From Actinostola sp. cb2023 (taxonomy: Eukaryota; Cnidaria; Anthozoa; Actiniaria; Actinostolidae): a stretch of DNA of 64,000 nucleotides. The number at the start of each line of letters is the position of its first letter. Position 1 is the stretch's first letter. The translations under genes were made by a program, and so were the position numbers. Shown here piece by piece: positions 11,031 to 21,469 of the stretch. The DNA lies in assembly GCA_033675265.1 (NCBI GenBank), contig JAUJYZ010001076.1, positions 62,001-126,000 on the forward strand, in the 5' to 3' direction. The notes under the pieces were generated by a model. That model was not told where the DNA came from, did not search any database, and saw nothing but the letters and a program-made list of their open reading frames with translations.

Positions 11031-12784
11031 CTTGGAATATGACCAGCACTATACCACTAGAGAATGTGTACCTTCTTAAACGTTGATTGTACACATAAAC
11101 TGGTTAAGTTATCTTCAAATACGACAAAGTTAGATCGATTTGACTTTCACCTGTAAATGTCGCTTTTTTGCTGACAATTAGAGAAAACTCAACCAAACTC
11201 TCATATCTTAACTTCATTTGTTTATGCTGTAGAACATGACAAAATGTAGTTGTTATTAACATATTATTAAAGGATCTTCATGCACGAACACAGGTAACTC
11301 TTGTATTTCCTTTAACCTATTATTTAGTAAAACAACTTCAATTGATCAAATTCATATGAAAATCACTTTCCGGTGAACGAATTCTACGGAATTCGAGTAG
11401 AGCAGTTCCTTAAAATGCTGTAAACCATGTTTAAACAAAAAAGGAATGGAAAACAAACACTTAGACCAATGCTTAAAATAGTGTCGCCATGTCAGCAAAA
11501 ATGTCTCCATGTCAGCAAAAATGTCTCTATGTCAGCAGAAATGTCGCCATGTCAGCAAAATCGCGACGTTAAAAATCGACACTTAAAATACGTTTTCTGC
11601 TGACAACTTCAACTTCAACTGTTCTGGTGAACGAATTATTCGGAACACCAGATCCTTATATTGCCGTAGGCCATATTTAAACAACAAAGAAATCACAAAG
11701 AAACACTTAAAACAAAGCCTAGAATAGTGTCTCCATGTCAGCCAAAATGTCGTTATGTCAGCAAAGTCGTACGGTTAAAAATCGGCACTTAAAATGACGT
11801 TTTTTTCTGCTGACAAATTCAAATGATCAAAGCTCTCTTGTTTTTAAGGGAAACTGCACCAAACTTTCAGAACGTTCTTTGTTTATGCCGAAGAATATGA
11901 CAAAATGTTTTTATTAAGATAATATTAAAGCGATCTTTATCACGTGACCGTTTAAACATAGCCGTAAAATCTTAACATTACGTACTATTTAAAAAATATA
12001 AAAATATAAATATTTATACTTTTAAGAATATTTTCTTATGGCAATCCATTGCAGATCAACAGAGTAGTTCGTTAGAATGCCGTAAATAATGTCGGAACAC
12101 AAAAAGAACACACAACGGATCAAGGAAAGCAAATCAAAAAATAGCCGTAAAATACCACTTTTTCAACAAAACAAAATCATATCAAAATCACTTTCCGGTG
12201 AACGAATTCTTCGGAATTCGTGAAGAACAGTGTCTTATAATGCCGTAAAATGTGTTTGCTTCAAAAGAGACACAACAAGACACGACGAAAACAATGCCCA
12301 AACTAGCCGTAAAACAACATTTTTACAAAGGCAAATATTCTTCGGAAAATGCTTTGAAAGTTAAATAATTTTACGTCTACGAGAAAGAATACTTCCCTAC
12401 AATGCTGTAAATGATGTTTTAACAATACGAAAAACAAATAAAACAAAGATTTACAAAGAAAACACTCGCAAAAACTACACGATTTTCATACGAAAATATT
12501 GCTATGAAAATTATCTCCCGGTCAGCTCATTTCTTGTGTAAATGAAAGAACAGCACCTTATAATGTCGAAAACCATGTTTGAACAAAAATGAAATCACAA
12601 AGAAACACTTAAACCTAAGTTTAAAGTAGTGTCTCCATGTCAGCAAAACAGTGTCTCCATGTCAGCACGAAAATGTCGCGCGGTCAGCAAAAATGTCTCC
12701 ATGTCAGCAAAAATGTATCAAAGTCAGCAAACGTGTCTCCATGTCAGCAAAAAGTGTCTCCATGTCAGCAATGCATGGCCGTAG
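11031..12784 (+). mobile_element. Truncated right end of a tyrosine-recombinase element (copy of element B end)
   Basis: Non-coding, about 1.75 kb, nearly identical to 59764-61518. It contains the subterminal motif arrays TGTCTCCATGTCAGC (about 11487-11570 and 12635-12770) and ends with GTCAGCAATGC followed by the core ATGGCCGTAG at 12775-12784. No reading frame is credible. It is the surviving right end of an element B copy from the previous array unit; the left part has been replaced by the LINE1-LINE3 block. Confidence 0.82.
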
Positions 12785-12786
12785 AC
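12775..12786 (-). other. 5' end of a 5S rRNA gene used as integration site (previous unit)
   Basis: On the minus strand this reads GTCTACGGCCAT, the 5' terminal sequence of 5S rRNA. It is the right junction of the truncated element. Beyond it lie A/T-rich bases and a TATAAAT on the minus strand about 27-33 bases upstream of the 5S start, as at 61547-61553. Confidence 0.75.
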
Positions 12787-13200
12787 AAAATTAAAAGGCG
12801 ATAGAAGTAGCCATTTATAGCTACAATCATCGACAATATTAATGAAACAACTATCTCAACATTGCGACTGATTTGACCGAACTTGGCACTAAGTTGCACA
12901 TCAACTGCATGTCATGGTACAAACCCCCTTCCCCGTCATCAATGTTGGGGGTAGCAATGATCACCGTGTTCGACTCGCACCACTAATCAACATTGATTTT
13001 GTTGGGGGGGGGGGGGAGAGGGGGTAAAAAAAAGACCTCATACGTGCGCCAAAAAAAAACATTATTCATGTATTTTCAAAGCGTTAGTGTTTCAAAGTAA
13101 ATTGGCGCCGATGGTAGCTTCTGCCACCATTTTGGAACAAGTCACAAAGAAGCAGTATCGTATTGTCAGCACAAATGTTGTTTTTTTCAGATTAAAATTG

Positions 13201-13227
13201 TTAGGGTTAGGGTTAGGGTTAGGGTTA
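13201..13227. repeat. Telomere-type TTAGGG repeat, about 4.5 units
   Basis: Perfect TTAGGG units in the spacer. The duplicate at 61929-61968 has about 6.5 units, so the copy number differs between paralogous spacers. Interstitial; nothing else marks a chromosome end. Confidence 0.9.
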
Positions 13228-13530
13228 CCTCAAGAGGTTCAATGAAGTAGTGGCTGAGAAACCTCGATTACGGTATGTTAACATTTTAAACGTGCCATTG
13301 ATAATACATTACAAGTGGAAATAATAATAATCATCATCATAATCATAGAAATGAAGCGTGACAGGTGGCATGAACAAGACCAAGATGATATGACAGTTCA
13401 CAACTGCTCCCTACTACTAAGTCTGCTGAGAAAAGAACATAATATATCATTGCTTTTGTGTCCTGGCCTGATGAATCACCTCGCAAGTATTATGTTTGTG
13501 AGAAAGAGCTTCAAAATCGAACAAGCAGTC

Positions 13531-13596
13531 AGGTAGTGTAATGGATAAGTAGTGAGCGTATTGTGCGAGGGGTCACTGGTTCAACTCTGGTTGATG
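13531..13596 (+). repeat. tRNA-like pol III segment (SINE head), first copy
   Basis: A-box-like TAGTGTAATGG and B-box-like GGTTCAACTC (13578-13587) lie about 40 bases apart, the spacing found in tRNA-derived SINEs. The duplicate at 62281-62350 is the same. No complete tRNA cloverleaf is evident, so I do not call a tRNA gene. Confidence 0.55.
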
Positions 13597-13904
13597 ATTA
13601 ATAACTACATTTTTTTCCATGATAAGTAAGAGGTAGTAAGTCCACTAAGTTTAAGGTAAGTAACATAATGGTCAATCTACAATAATTTCAGTATCTTGAT
13701 CTTGAGCTAATGAATTATTATATATCAAACTCTCGTGCTATAGCTTCTAGTGATTTTCCTCTGATGTTTCATTGGGTATCAAAGTGCATGCACATTGGAA
13801 GTTCACCTAATCAATTGTTCATGAGTTTGAGAAGTAACGTTTTAAAGGCCGACAATGAAGACTTCGCCACGGACTTGAAACCCCGTCCAGTCCGAATTGG
13901 AGGC

Positions 13905-14482
13905 ATAACGAGCCGCAGTCACTTAGTTACCAAAGAACCCCCCACAGATGCGGTAATAGTTTATTACCGCATCTGTTGGGGGTCTTGCTGGACTATCTTG
14001 TAAAGGTCTGTCGAGAACGAGTGGTGTTACTTCTAACACTATACATTGCAACGAAACCGACTCTTCAATTACAGCAGTCAGCATATAAAAATATGTAACC
14101 ACAGACAACACTCAACTATTTCTCCGAAGCGCTCAGGCAAATAAATCGCCAGGACTTCTCGCTGGATGTACCAACTAGAGAAATTAATTGCAAAAAATGC
14201 TTATCTGAGTCACAGTAGTCTGTTTAGTTGTTTGTCCATAATGTAGAGCCAGTCTACTGCAGTCTGAAGGAATTGTATTTATAACTTCGCGCCAAAATAA
14301 ATGCTTTGACGTGTGCTACTCCTTGAACTGTCCATATAAGAAACGCACATACTGACATACAATCGTTAAGTTTCCAAGCTACTGTTGACATATCCCCACT
14401 TATCGAAATGAGATTATAAGGTCAGGCATAGCAACCGGAAACCCTGCTGTTTTGGGAACTTTTCTTGGCTGCGGCTCGTTGT
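13905..14482. mobile_element. Foldback/MITE-like insertion present in only one spacer copy
   Basis: Comparison with the second spacer (AATTGGAGGCCTATGAAC near 62680) shows about 580 extra bases here. The ends are inverted repeats around AACGAGCCGCAG. Inside, at 13937-13983, CCCCACAGATGCGGTAATA and its complement form a tight hairpin. It encodes no protein. The target duplication is at most 2 bp and unclear. Confidence 0.7.
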
Positions 14483-14611
14483 GCTATGAACTACTTCTAA
14501 AACGAATTCATTATTCGGGAGGAATTTGTTTATTCAACAAAAAACAATATTCAATGACGCATTAAAGGAATGCCAAGATAAAGGTGAATCAAATTCCGTG
14601 ATTCTCATGGA

Positions 14612-14686
14612 ACTACCTGATGGCATAGTGGTAAGTAAAGGGATTAGCATGCAACTTATTAATGAAGTGTTCCGGGTTCGAATCTT
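14612..14686 (+). repeat. tRNA-derived SINE segment with truncated 3' stem, first copy
   Basis: A box GGCATAGTGG (14622-14631) and B box GGTTCGAATC (14675-14684). In the duplicate at 62841-62925 the B box continues as CCCGCCGTAGCGAG; here about 15 bases after the B box are missing. Confidence 0.6.
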
Positions 14687-15070
14687 ATGAAATTATCAAA
14701 TGCGTTTTTTAAGCAGTTGAAAATCATGCATTGCCAGTTTTTCAAGACAAATATCATGTTACTTATTTGAAATAGTATATCCTGTCAGAAATTAAGTGAT
14801 TCATTTCTATGATACTTGAACTGATATTTCCAGTCCCAGGACTTGAAACAATCTTTCAAAGTACTCTAGAGCGGAATTGATCCAAATCAATCCAAAGTAC
14901 TCTAGTATTCCGCGGGGGGATCCAGTTCCATCATGTGACCAAATTGAGGGCACCTGGATAGCTGTTTATGAACCCTAGGGTGGATAAGTAGGTCTCGTAC
15001 TCATTCATTATTCATGAGGAAACCAACTAATCCAATGTCCACTATTTGTTAGAATTTCCTACTAGAACAA

Positions 15071-15098
15071 ACGATGACGTCATACGTCACGTGATCAT
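15071..15098. promoter_or_regulatory. CRE/E-box-like element upstream of U2 (candidate distal element)
   Basis: TGACGTCA at 15075-15082 followed by TACGTCACGTGATC lies about 280 bases before the U2 5' end. The same block is preserved 268 bases before the other U2 at 63362. Vertebrate U2 genes have a distal enhancer near -220; assigning that role here is inference. Confidence 0.4.
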
Positions 15099-15356
15099 CA
15101 AAAGCTTTGCACCCAAATCTTGAGGACTCCAAATCCAATATATGCACTAGTTTTCGTGCAAACATATCAAATGTGTGCTGAGTTTTGGAAGAAAAAGACA
15201 ACTCTCAAAAAGGACCACATTATTACACACCCCACTAGCCGTTCAGCCAACATTGCTTCATGAAATATGGTCTCATCAAATAGCGATTTTCGCGGCAAGG
15301 CCCACACGGGGTACTGAGGAATTCTGGAAGGGGTGCAAACGGCGCACTACAACGCT

Positions 15357-15385
15357 ATCGCTTCTCGGCCTTTTGGCAAAGATCA
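15357..15385 (+). ncRNA. U2: U2 snRNA, 5' fragment interrupted by LINE4
   Basis: The first 29 bases of U2 (ATCGCTTCTCGGCC TTTTGGC..AAGATCA), with one change from the usual sequence (T to A at base 22). The rest of this U2 gene is displaced by two LINEs: a middle part at 21434-21469 and the 3' part at 26733-26882. Confidence 0.9.
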
Positions 15386-15799
15386 GCACCGTCTTTGTTT
15401 GTGGAGTTCCTGTGGTGAATTTCTTCAAACTTCAGAAAGTTGTTACGCGTGTGGGACCCATTTCGGACGTTTGTAAGTATACTGTCTGTATCTGTCACTT
15501 TTTAAACATTACCTAGTGGGCGTTGTCGATCCAGACCTCCCCCACTAGGTCCCACCTTTTTGGGAGGACCTTTTCTGTGAATTTATCGCATAAATTTGCA
15601 TAAATTTGCCTTTTCTCAAAACATCCCACAAGCGTTTCCGGGCAACCTTGACGTGAGATAGGGACACTTTGGTGTCGCCTATCTCCAGGGCTCGATCACC
15701 GTGGTCAAGCCCGGGTGGGCTTGATCACCGCAGTTCGGCCCGGTTGGGCGAAGTGCTCAGTTTTTCTTTTTTCATTTTCATTTTTCTCTTCTTTTTGAA
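15386..15799 (+). other. LINE4 5' UTR, highly structured
   Basis: Several stem-loops: CCTAGTGGG/CCCACTAGG at about 15511-15549, GGTCCC/GGGAGGACC just after, TCAAGCCC/GGGCTTGA with a GGGT loop at 15705-15724, and TTCGGCCC/GGGCGAA with a GGTT loop at 15734-15752. The octamer GATCACCG occurs twice. These may act in translation or in 5' processing; the sequence alone does not decide. Confidence 0.6.
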
Positions 15800-17236
15800 A
15801 TGGCGGTCGCCGAACAGTTAGACAATTTTTCTGTCAGACGTCCTGATACTTTAGAGCTTTCACTTCCGAACTATATGCGTTCTAGAAATAATAATATTTC
15901 TCGTACTGATTTTTGTAAATCCGTTTTTGAGTCCCTGGGAGATGAAGCCAAGGGCCAGATTAAGTGTATCCAGCGTTCATCTTCTGGGACCAACTTTAGA
16001 GTTACTTTTAAGCCGGGGCAGGATGATCTTCGAGATAAACTTCTCATCGAGGGAATCCACCTCTACGGCAACTTTTGTTATTTCTTGGAATCCGAATCAA
16101 GGGCCCAAGTTGTTACTGTTTTCAACCTACCTACGGAAATCTCCGATAACATCGTAGGCCAGGCTTTCACTAAGTACGGGTTCGTGAGAAGCGTCTCACG
16201 CCCGGTAGACAGATGGGGTATTGAAACTGGGGACAGGAAAGTTCTCATCCAGATGCAGTACCATATACCCAATTTAGTTTTTATCGGGAAGTTCCCTGCC
16301 ATCATTACTTATCCTCGCCAGCCCATGTGCTGTCACCACTGCAACTGGTGGGGACACCGCAATCGACACTGCCCTTTTTCTCGTGCCTGCCGGAACTGTG
16401 GCGACAAAGATCATACCTCCGACGAATGCATCATGGGGTACGTGCCGGCACCAGCATACCCGGTGACAGGGCAGATGCCAGTCTTCTCTCATCCCTTCCA
16501 CGTTCGGGCATCCCAGGACTCAACCACCAGCTCAGTCAGGCCTGAAGTGAACAATGATAGCCCAGCGATTCAGTCTCAGTCTCAAACTTCAGATGTTCCT
16601 CCGCCAACACCGGCCTCCCAGCCAACACCGGTTCCACAGTCACCACCGGGCTCTCTGTCAACACCATCAGAACCGTGTGCGTCACTTACTCAACTTTTTG
16701 GCTCTATGTCGGACATGTCAGAAATGTCAGCTGATGACATAGACCCCTCCAATACTCAAGTTCTTTTTGACTCCCAGCCTGATGGAGATGCAACCTCACA
16801 GGTGCAGATCTTCCCACATCCCACAGCAGAGGACTCCCTCAATCAGATGGCTGTTGATGACACCCCTCAAGAGCAGGCTATCCCGGAGACCCAAGAACAA
16901 ATGTTCCCGAACTCCACACCAGATGACTCTCTCAATCAAGCTTCTGTTCCTTCTGGGGATCCTCCTGAGAATCACTTCCCAAAGTCAACCCCAGAGGACT
17001 CCCTTCAAGGAGTGCAGCTGCTCACCCCGGGCACTGCACTTCCTTCTGCAGTATCTTTCAACCAGCAGTTTAAGTGTGCTACAGCGGCCAGGCCGAAGTA
17101 CAGCCAGGTGGTGGCAGATAAATCTAGGAAAACACCAAAGGGCATGCACATGAAAGCCCCCTTTACTACACTGAAACGCCTGTGTCCTCCCTCAGCTTCA
17201 GCCTCAGATGCCCGGAAGAAAGATAAGAAGACCTGA
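15800..17236 (+). CDS. LINE4 ORF1 protein (zinc knuckle, repeat-rich tail)
   Basis: A 478-residue ORF1 protein, probably the RNA-binding partner of ORF2. The N-terminal 170 residues resemble the RRM-like region of LINE5 ORF1 (including a VVTVFNLPTE segment where LINE5 has FVTIFDAPYE). Two CCHC knuckles follow at about residues 176-210 (CHHC...GH...C and CRNCGDKDHTSDEC), against three in LINE5. The tail is rich in P, S, T and Q and holds three repeats of the form FPxxTxxDSLNQ (about residues 338-400). It ends in a basic stretch. ATG 15800 is the first in frame and has no competing upstream start. Intact. Confidence 0.87.
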   Translation: MAVAEQLDNFSVRRPDTLELSLPNYMRSRNNNISRTDFCKSVFESLGDEAKGQIKCIQRSSSGTNFRVTFKPGQDDLRDKLLIEGIHLYGNFCYFLESESRAQVVTVFNLPTEISDNIVGQAFTKYGFVRSVSRPVDRWGIETGDRKVLIQMQYHIPNLVFIGKFPAIITYPRQPMCCHHCNWWGHRNRHCPFSRACRNCGDKDHTSDECIMGYVPAPAYPVTGQMPVFSHPFHVRASQDSTTSSVRPEVNNDSPAIQSQSQTSDVPPPTPASQPTPVPQSPPGSLSTPSEPCASLTQLFGSMSDMSEMSADDIDPSNTQVLFDSQPDGDATSQVQIFPHPTAEDSLNQMAVDDTPQEQAIPETQEQMFPNSTPDDSLNQASVPSGDPPENHFPKSTPEDSLQGVQLLTPGTALPSAVSFNQQFKCATAARPKYSQVVADKSRKTPKGMHMKAPFTTLKRLCPPSASASDARKKDKKT

Positions 17237-17322
17237 TTTTTTCCTGTTTCCTTTTTCTTGTCTTGCTTTTGCTGCAAGTTTTTTAAATTTTGTTCAAAAA
17301 CAGTTAAAGATGTATTGTATAG

Positions 17323-17623
17323 GGTTCCCTATGTCCAAAATGGACATCTGGAACCGCGTTCTGTATGCCCAAAATGGGCATATAGAACAATTGATGTCTG
17401 TGTCATGTTCTTTATGTCCAAAATGGACATATAGAACGAGTCTTCAATGTATTGGGTTCCTTATGTCCAAAATGGACATATGGAACCGCGCTCTGTATGC
17501 CCAAAATGGGCATATAGAGCAATTGATGTCTGTGTTTGTCATGTTAATTGAAAAAATTGAAAAAATGTTAATTGAAAAAAAATGTAATCTGTGCTTCCAT
17601 ATATCCAAAATGGATATATGGAA
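17323..17623 (+). other. Six tandem hairpins between LINE4 ORF1 and ORF2
   Basis: Six inverted repeats, each with an AAA loop flanked by A-T: 17323-17355, 17358-17388, 17407-17437, 17455-17487, 17490-17520 and 17595-17623. Arms are 13-15 bp. Stems differ from each other yet stay paired: GTTCT/AGAAC in the second becomes GCTCT/AGAGC in the fifth, GTCCA/TGGAC alternates with GCCCA/TGGGC, and the sixth is a perfect 13-bp stem with ATCCA/TGGAT. The first two and the fourth and fifth are pairs 2 bases apart, arising from a duplication of about 132 bases. The last hairpin ends 60 bases before the ORF2 ATG at 17683. Confidence 0.9.
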
Positions 17624-17682
17624 AATCTTTTAAGGAGTTTTTCAATCATACAAGAGCCTTTTTTCTCAAAAAGAGCAAAATC

Positions 17683-20600
17683 ATGAAAGCAGCTACCATA
17701 AATACAAGAGGGCTCAGAGATCATGTCAAGAGAGCGGCCTTCATATGTTGGCTGGACTCTCTGGGCATGGACTTCATCTGTATCCAAGAGACCCCCACTG
17801 CACCTCCCAACAAGAACTGGATTCCTGGGTATCTCTCTCTCCTTTTTGTGCCTTTGGGGCATTCTTTACAAGCAGATCTGCTGGAGTCGCAATCCTTATA
17901 CGCAAGGCGGATGACGGATGGCAACAAATGATGGCCGCTTCCTTGCCCTGCAAATACAAGCTGGGACATCACACTTCACGGTGTGTACTCTCTATGCTCC
18001 AAATCACAACCCACAGAAGGCTACCTTTCTCGAGGACTTAACTCAACACCTCGATCCCACAGAAGATATTATTCTCATGGGGGATTTCAACACAGTACCC
18101 TACCCTGATCTGGACAGGTCATCCGCGAGGGCGGCCCTACACCATTCTTACGATTGTCCGGTCGCCGTGGATGAGCTTCTCACCTTTTCCCGTAATGTTG
18201 ATGTCTGGAGGTACTTCCATCCTAGAGATGCCAAGTTCACATATTCCACCTCAGATGGTCTGGCACACTCTAGGATCGACCTTATTACGATGCCGATCCG
18301 CTTTATTCCCACAGTCTCTTCATGCAGTATAGTCCCTTGTCCTCATTCAGATCACTGTTATGTAACTGTTTCATTTCAACTTCCTACCGCTCCAGAAAAG
18401 GGACCAGGCTACTGGAAACTAAACACCTCCCTTTTGCAAAACGACTCTCTAAAAGATCTGATCCAAACTTTCTGGGCCTACTGGCGTACCCAGCGTCCCA
18501 GGTATCAGTCCCCGCTGGACTGGTGGGAACTGGGAAAACGTCGGATAAAGAACCTATGCATAACCTTCAGCGTTGAGCAACGCAAAAAAAAGAACTCCCA
18601 AACCCATGCACTTGAAAATAGGGCCATGTACCTCAAGGCGCAGATCGACTCTGGTAATCTCTCTGGTCTAGCGGACTACCATAATATCTTGAATGAGCTG
18701 GCTCTCCTAAATAGTGAAAAGGCTCAGGGCGAGAAGGTGCGCTCAAGGGCGCGCTGGATCGAGGAAGGAGAAATATCGACCGGCTTCTTTTTTAGGCTAG
18801 AGAAACAACACATGGCCGAATCAACTATTGACGTGATTCAAAAAGAAGACGGTACCCTTACCACAGACCCTGAGGAACTTCTCTTAACTTGGCATAAATT
18901 TTATGACGATCTTTTTTCCGCGTCTCTAACCGATAGAGGCTTGCAGAACTCTTTCCTCAACACCTTGGAAAGAAAGCTCCTCCATCACTCTTCTGAATCC
19001 TGCGAAGGCCTCCTCTCCACAGAGGAATGCCTCTCTGCCCTGAGAGGCATGTCAAATAATAGAACACCAGGAATTGACGGCCTTCCAAAAGAATTTTATA
19101 TTGTTTTTTGGGATACCATCGGCCCAGACCTGGTGTCTGTTCTTAACTACGCTTTTCGAACAGGCACCCTGGCTTACTCCCAACGCTTGGGCATCATCAA
19201 ACTTATCTATAAGAAAGGGCCAAGACAACTATGTAAAAATTGGCGTCCAATCTCCCTCCTGTGCTATGACTATAAGATCGCCTCTAGGGCGATCTCTTCA
19301 CGCCTTAGGGGAGTCATAGCACAGGTCGTCTCTCCAGACCAGACATGCTGTGTCCCTGGGCGTTACATTGGTGAAAATGTGCGCCTCTTATCTGACTCCA
19401 TTCTTTATGCTGATATGACAGGCCAGCCACTTGCTCTTCTCTCACTAGATCAGGAGAAAGCTTTTGACAGGGTGGACTGGCCTTTCATGCAGCGAGTTCT
19501 ACAACGCATGGGCTTTGGACCCTCTTTTTGTGGTTGGGTGAGGCTTTTTTACACCTCCCCAATAGCCTCCGTACAAGTAAATGGCTTTTTCACTCCAATT
19601 ATTCATCTTTCCCGAGGAGTCAGACAGGGATGTCCCCTGTCTGCAGCTCTCTATGTTCTCGTTGCGGAGTCTCTGGCTTGCATGCTGCGTGCCTCGCCCT
19701 CCCTAAGGGGACTCTCCCTTCCGGATGGGTCGGGGCGAGCAGCTCTTGTAAGTCAGTACGCTGACGACACAACCCTCTTTTGTACCTGCGATGCAGAGAT
19801 CACGCAGACGTTTCAAGTTTACTCTGATTATGAGAAGGCCTCTGGGGCAAAATTGAATATGGATAAATCGAAGGGACTTCTTTGTGGCACCTGGATTGGT
19901 CGGTCGCAGCTGCCGGTGGTCCTGCAGTGGTCCTCCACTCATCTGAGATGCTTGGGGGCTGCTGTGGGCCACGGGGGGCTCGACAAAGACAACTGGGATG
20001 GCCGCATTGAGTCCCTCAGAAAAGTTCTAGTCTCATGGAGACAGCGCTCTCTCTCACTGTCAGGAAAGGCCTTGGTGGTAAATGCACTGGCCCTATCGGG
20101 GCTATGGTACATAGCCTCGGTAGTCCATCTCCCTGATAGCTTTTTAAAACAGATCAACTCTCTAGTGTATCCCTTCTTCTGGTCTGGCAAGAAGGACCTC
20201 GTTGCCAGAGATGTCGTCATGCAGCCTCTGGACAGCGGGGGCTATAACCTTGTCAGCACCAGACTGAAAGTATTGTCACTTCACGCCATTTGGATCAAGC
20301 GCCTCAGCTGCTACCAAAGCAAATGGTGTGCCTTCTTCTCCTTTTTTGTATCTAGAGCCTATGGTGCGTCAGTAGATGACATCCTTACTGACCCGGTCTA
20401 CTATCCCCCCCACCTCCTCCCACCCTTCTATGCATCAGTGCTGGAAGGCTGGGCGCTCCTAGGGGGTCACCATGATTTTTCTTTAGGTCTCGCTGTGCGC
20501 ACGAGCTCCGGCAATCCACTTGCCATAGCGGATGCCACAACGAAGATCCTATATACTACGCTTGTCGAAGAGACTGGTCCCACTCCTCACTGTGTTGCAA

Positions 20601-21187
20601 AGTTTGAACCGGTGTATGGAGCGCTCTACTGGCCGGTCACCTTCAAACAGCTATCTTTAATGCCCCTGGACCGGAAGGTGCGCGCGCACAATTGGAAGAT
20701 TGCGCATGGGGTCCTCTACACGGCAGATCGACTTGTTGGCTTCGGTCAACAGGTTGACCCAAAGTGCTTCTGCTCTACAGCAAGAGAGGATCCTCCACAT
20801 TTGTTCTTCTCTTGCGTTTTTATCTCTGCACTGTTACTTTGGGCACAGACCATTCTACTGAGAGTCACCCCTCTGTGCCCTTCGCTTCAAGTACGACATC
20901 TCCTTTTTGGCTTCAGCGCGGATGAATTGGAAATAGTACCGCCTGTTGCCACCTATCTCCTGAACCTAATTAAGTATTTTGTATGGTTAGCGCGAAACGA
21001 TCTGCGCTTCAATGGAGTGGTGCCTGACTCTGCACGCACAAGAGCGCAGATCATTGCGCGTTTCAACCTCCATCTGAGAATTTTCTCCAAGAAGTTCAAG
21101 ACACAGAGGCAGAGGAGGTTCTTCCACAGAGCCTGGAATGTCTTGGGCAAGTTTGCCCCAGACATCAAAACTATCTCTTTTAACTAA
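17683..21187 (+). pseudogene. LINE4 ORF2 (APE endonuclease, reverse transcriptase), N-terminal frameshifts
   Basis: The start ATG at 17683 begins MKAATINTRG, the APE Asn motif, with FICIQET (Glu motif) 30 residues on. Near 17840 the frame moves to the one reading SAGVAILIRK, and near 17925 to the long frame 17918-21187. Two indels therefore break the endonuclease N-terminus, although the remaining 1089 residues are open: GDFNTV, SRIDLI and SDHCYV endonuclease motifs, the RT fingers (GIDGLPKEFY, NWRPISLL), SQYADDTT at about residue 612, and a degenerate C-terminal knuckle (CFC...H...C). Probably a recent copy with few lesions. Confidence 0.88.
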
Positions 21188-21433
21188 TTTGCCTCATTAT
21201 TCATTGCCAGAGTGTCTTCCCCTTAACAAGATGTTTTTCCTCAGGTAGAGACGTGGTCTCTTCCCTTAACAGTTTCAAATACATTATGAATATAATGGGT
21301 ATCCGTAGTATGCCAAACCGGTTTCCGTAGTGTCAAAATTAGATATTCCCAATTTTTCGATCTTTTCCAGGGACTCAATGTTCTTAGGTGACAATTTCTG
21401 GGGTCCTCGCGACCCCTAACAAGCAAAAACAAA
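21188..21433 (+). other. LINE4 3' UTR
   Basis: No coding potential. The GGGGTC/GACCCC hairpin at 21400-21416 sits just before a short CAAAAACAAA tail, which abuts U2 sequence at 21434. LINE1, LINE2 and LINE5 also have a hairpin just before the tail. Confidence 0.6.
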
Positions 21434-21469
21434 AAGATCAAGTGTAGTATCTGCTGCTCATTGAGTAGC
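21434..21469 (+). ncRNA. U2: U2 snRNA middle fragment with internal deletion
   Basis: AAGATCAAGTGTAGTATCTG (U2 bases about 22-41, with the GUAGUA branch-site-pairing element) is joined directly to CTGCTCATTGAGTAGC, which in the intact 3' part lies at 26764-26779 (stem-loop IIa). About 27 bases of U2 are missing between. This is the 5' flank of LINE5. Confidence 0.8.

Larger units (their letters stand above)
12787..15356. repeat. Spacer between 5S and U2, first copy of a large duplication
   Basis: No protein gene. It is nearly identical to 61521-63629. It holds a G/T-rich tract near 13005-13030, a TTAGGG run, two tRNA-like segments, a foldback insertion absent from the other copy (about 13905-14482) and the U2 upstream region. 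Small reading frames here (for example 13710-14003 and 15175-15516) are not conserved as proteins between the two copies. Confidence 0.75.
15386..21433 (+). mobile_element. LINE4: Tx1-clade retrotransposon inserted near U2 nucleotide 28
   Basis: About 6 kb, full length, of a different family from LINE2 and LINE5. It was inserted at another point in U2: the left flank ends AAAGATCA (15378-15385) and the right flank resumes AAGATCAAG at 21434, giving a target duplication of about 7-8 bases. It has a structured 5' UTR, ORF1, six hairpins, ORF2 and a 3' end with a GGGGTC/GACCCC hairpin (21400-21416). The N-terminal endonuclease region carries two frameshifts; the rest of ORF2 is open. Confidence 0.88.

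Noticed and set aside
13531..13596. Functional tRNA gene
   Set aside because: A and B boxes are present, but the acceptor and anticodon stems do not form convincingly; called a SINE head.
15300..15356. PSE and TATA box of U2
   Set aside because: No animal PSE consensus could be recognised by eye in the -65 to -40 region, although the sequence is conserved between copies.
15175..15516. 113-residue frame crossing the U2 start
   Set aside because: It reads through the U2 promoter and U2 RNA itself and diverges in the paralogous copy at 63448-63819.
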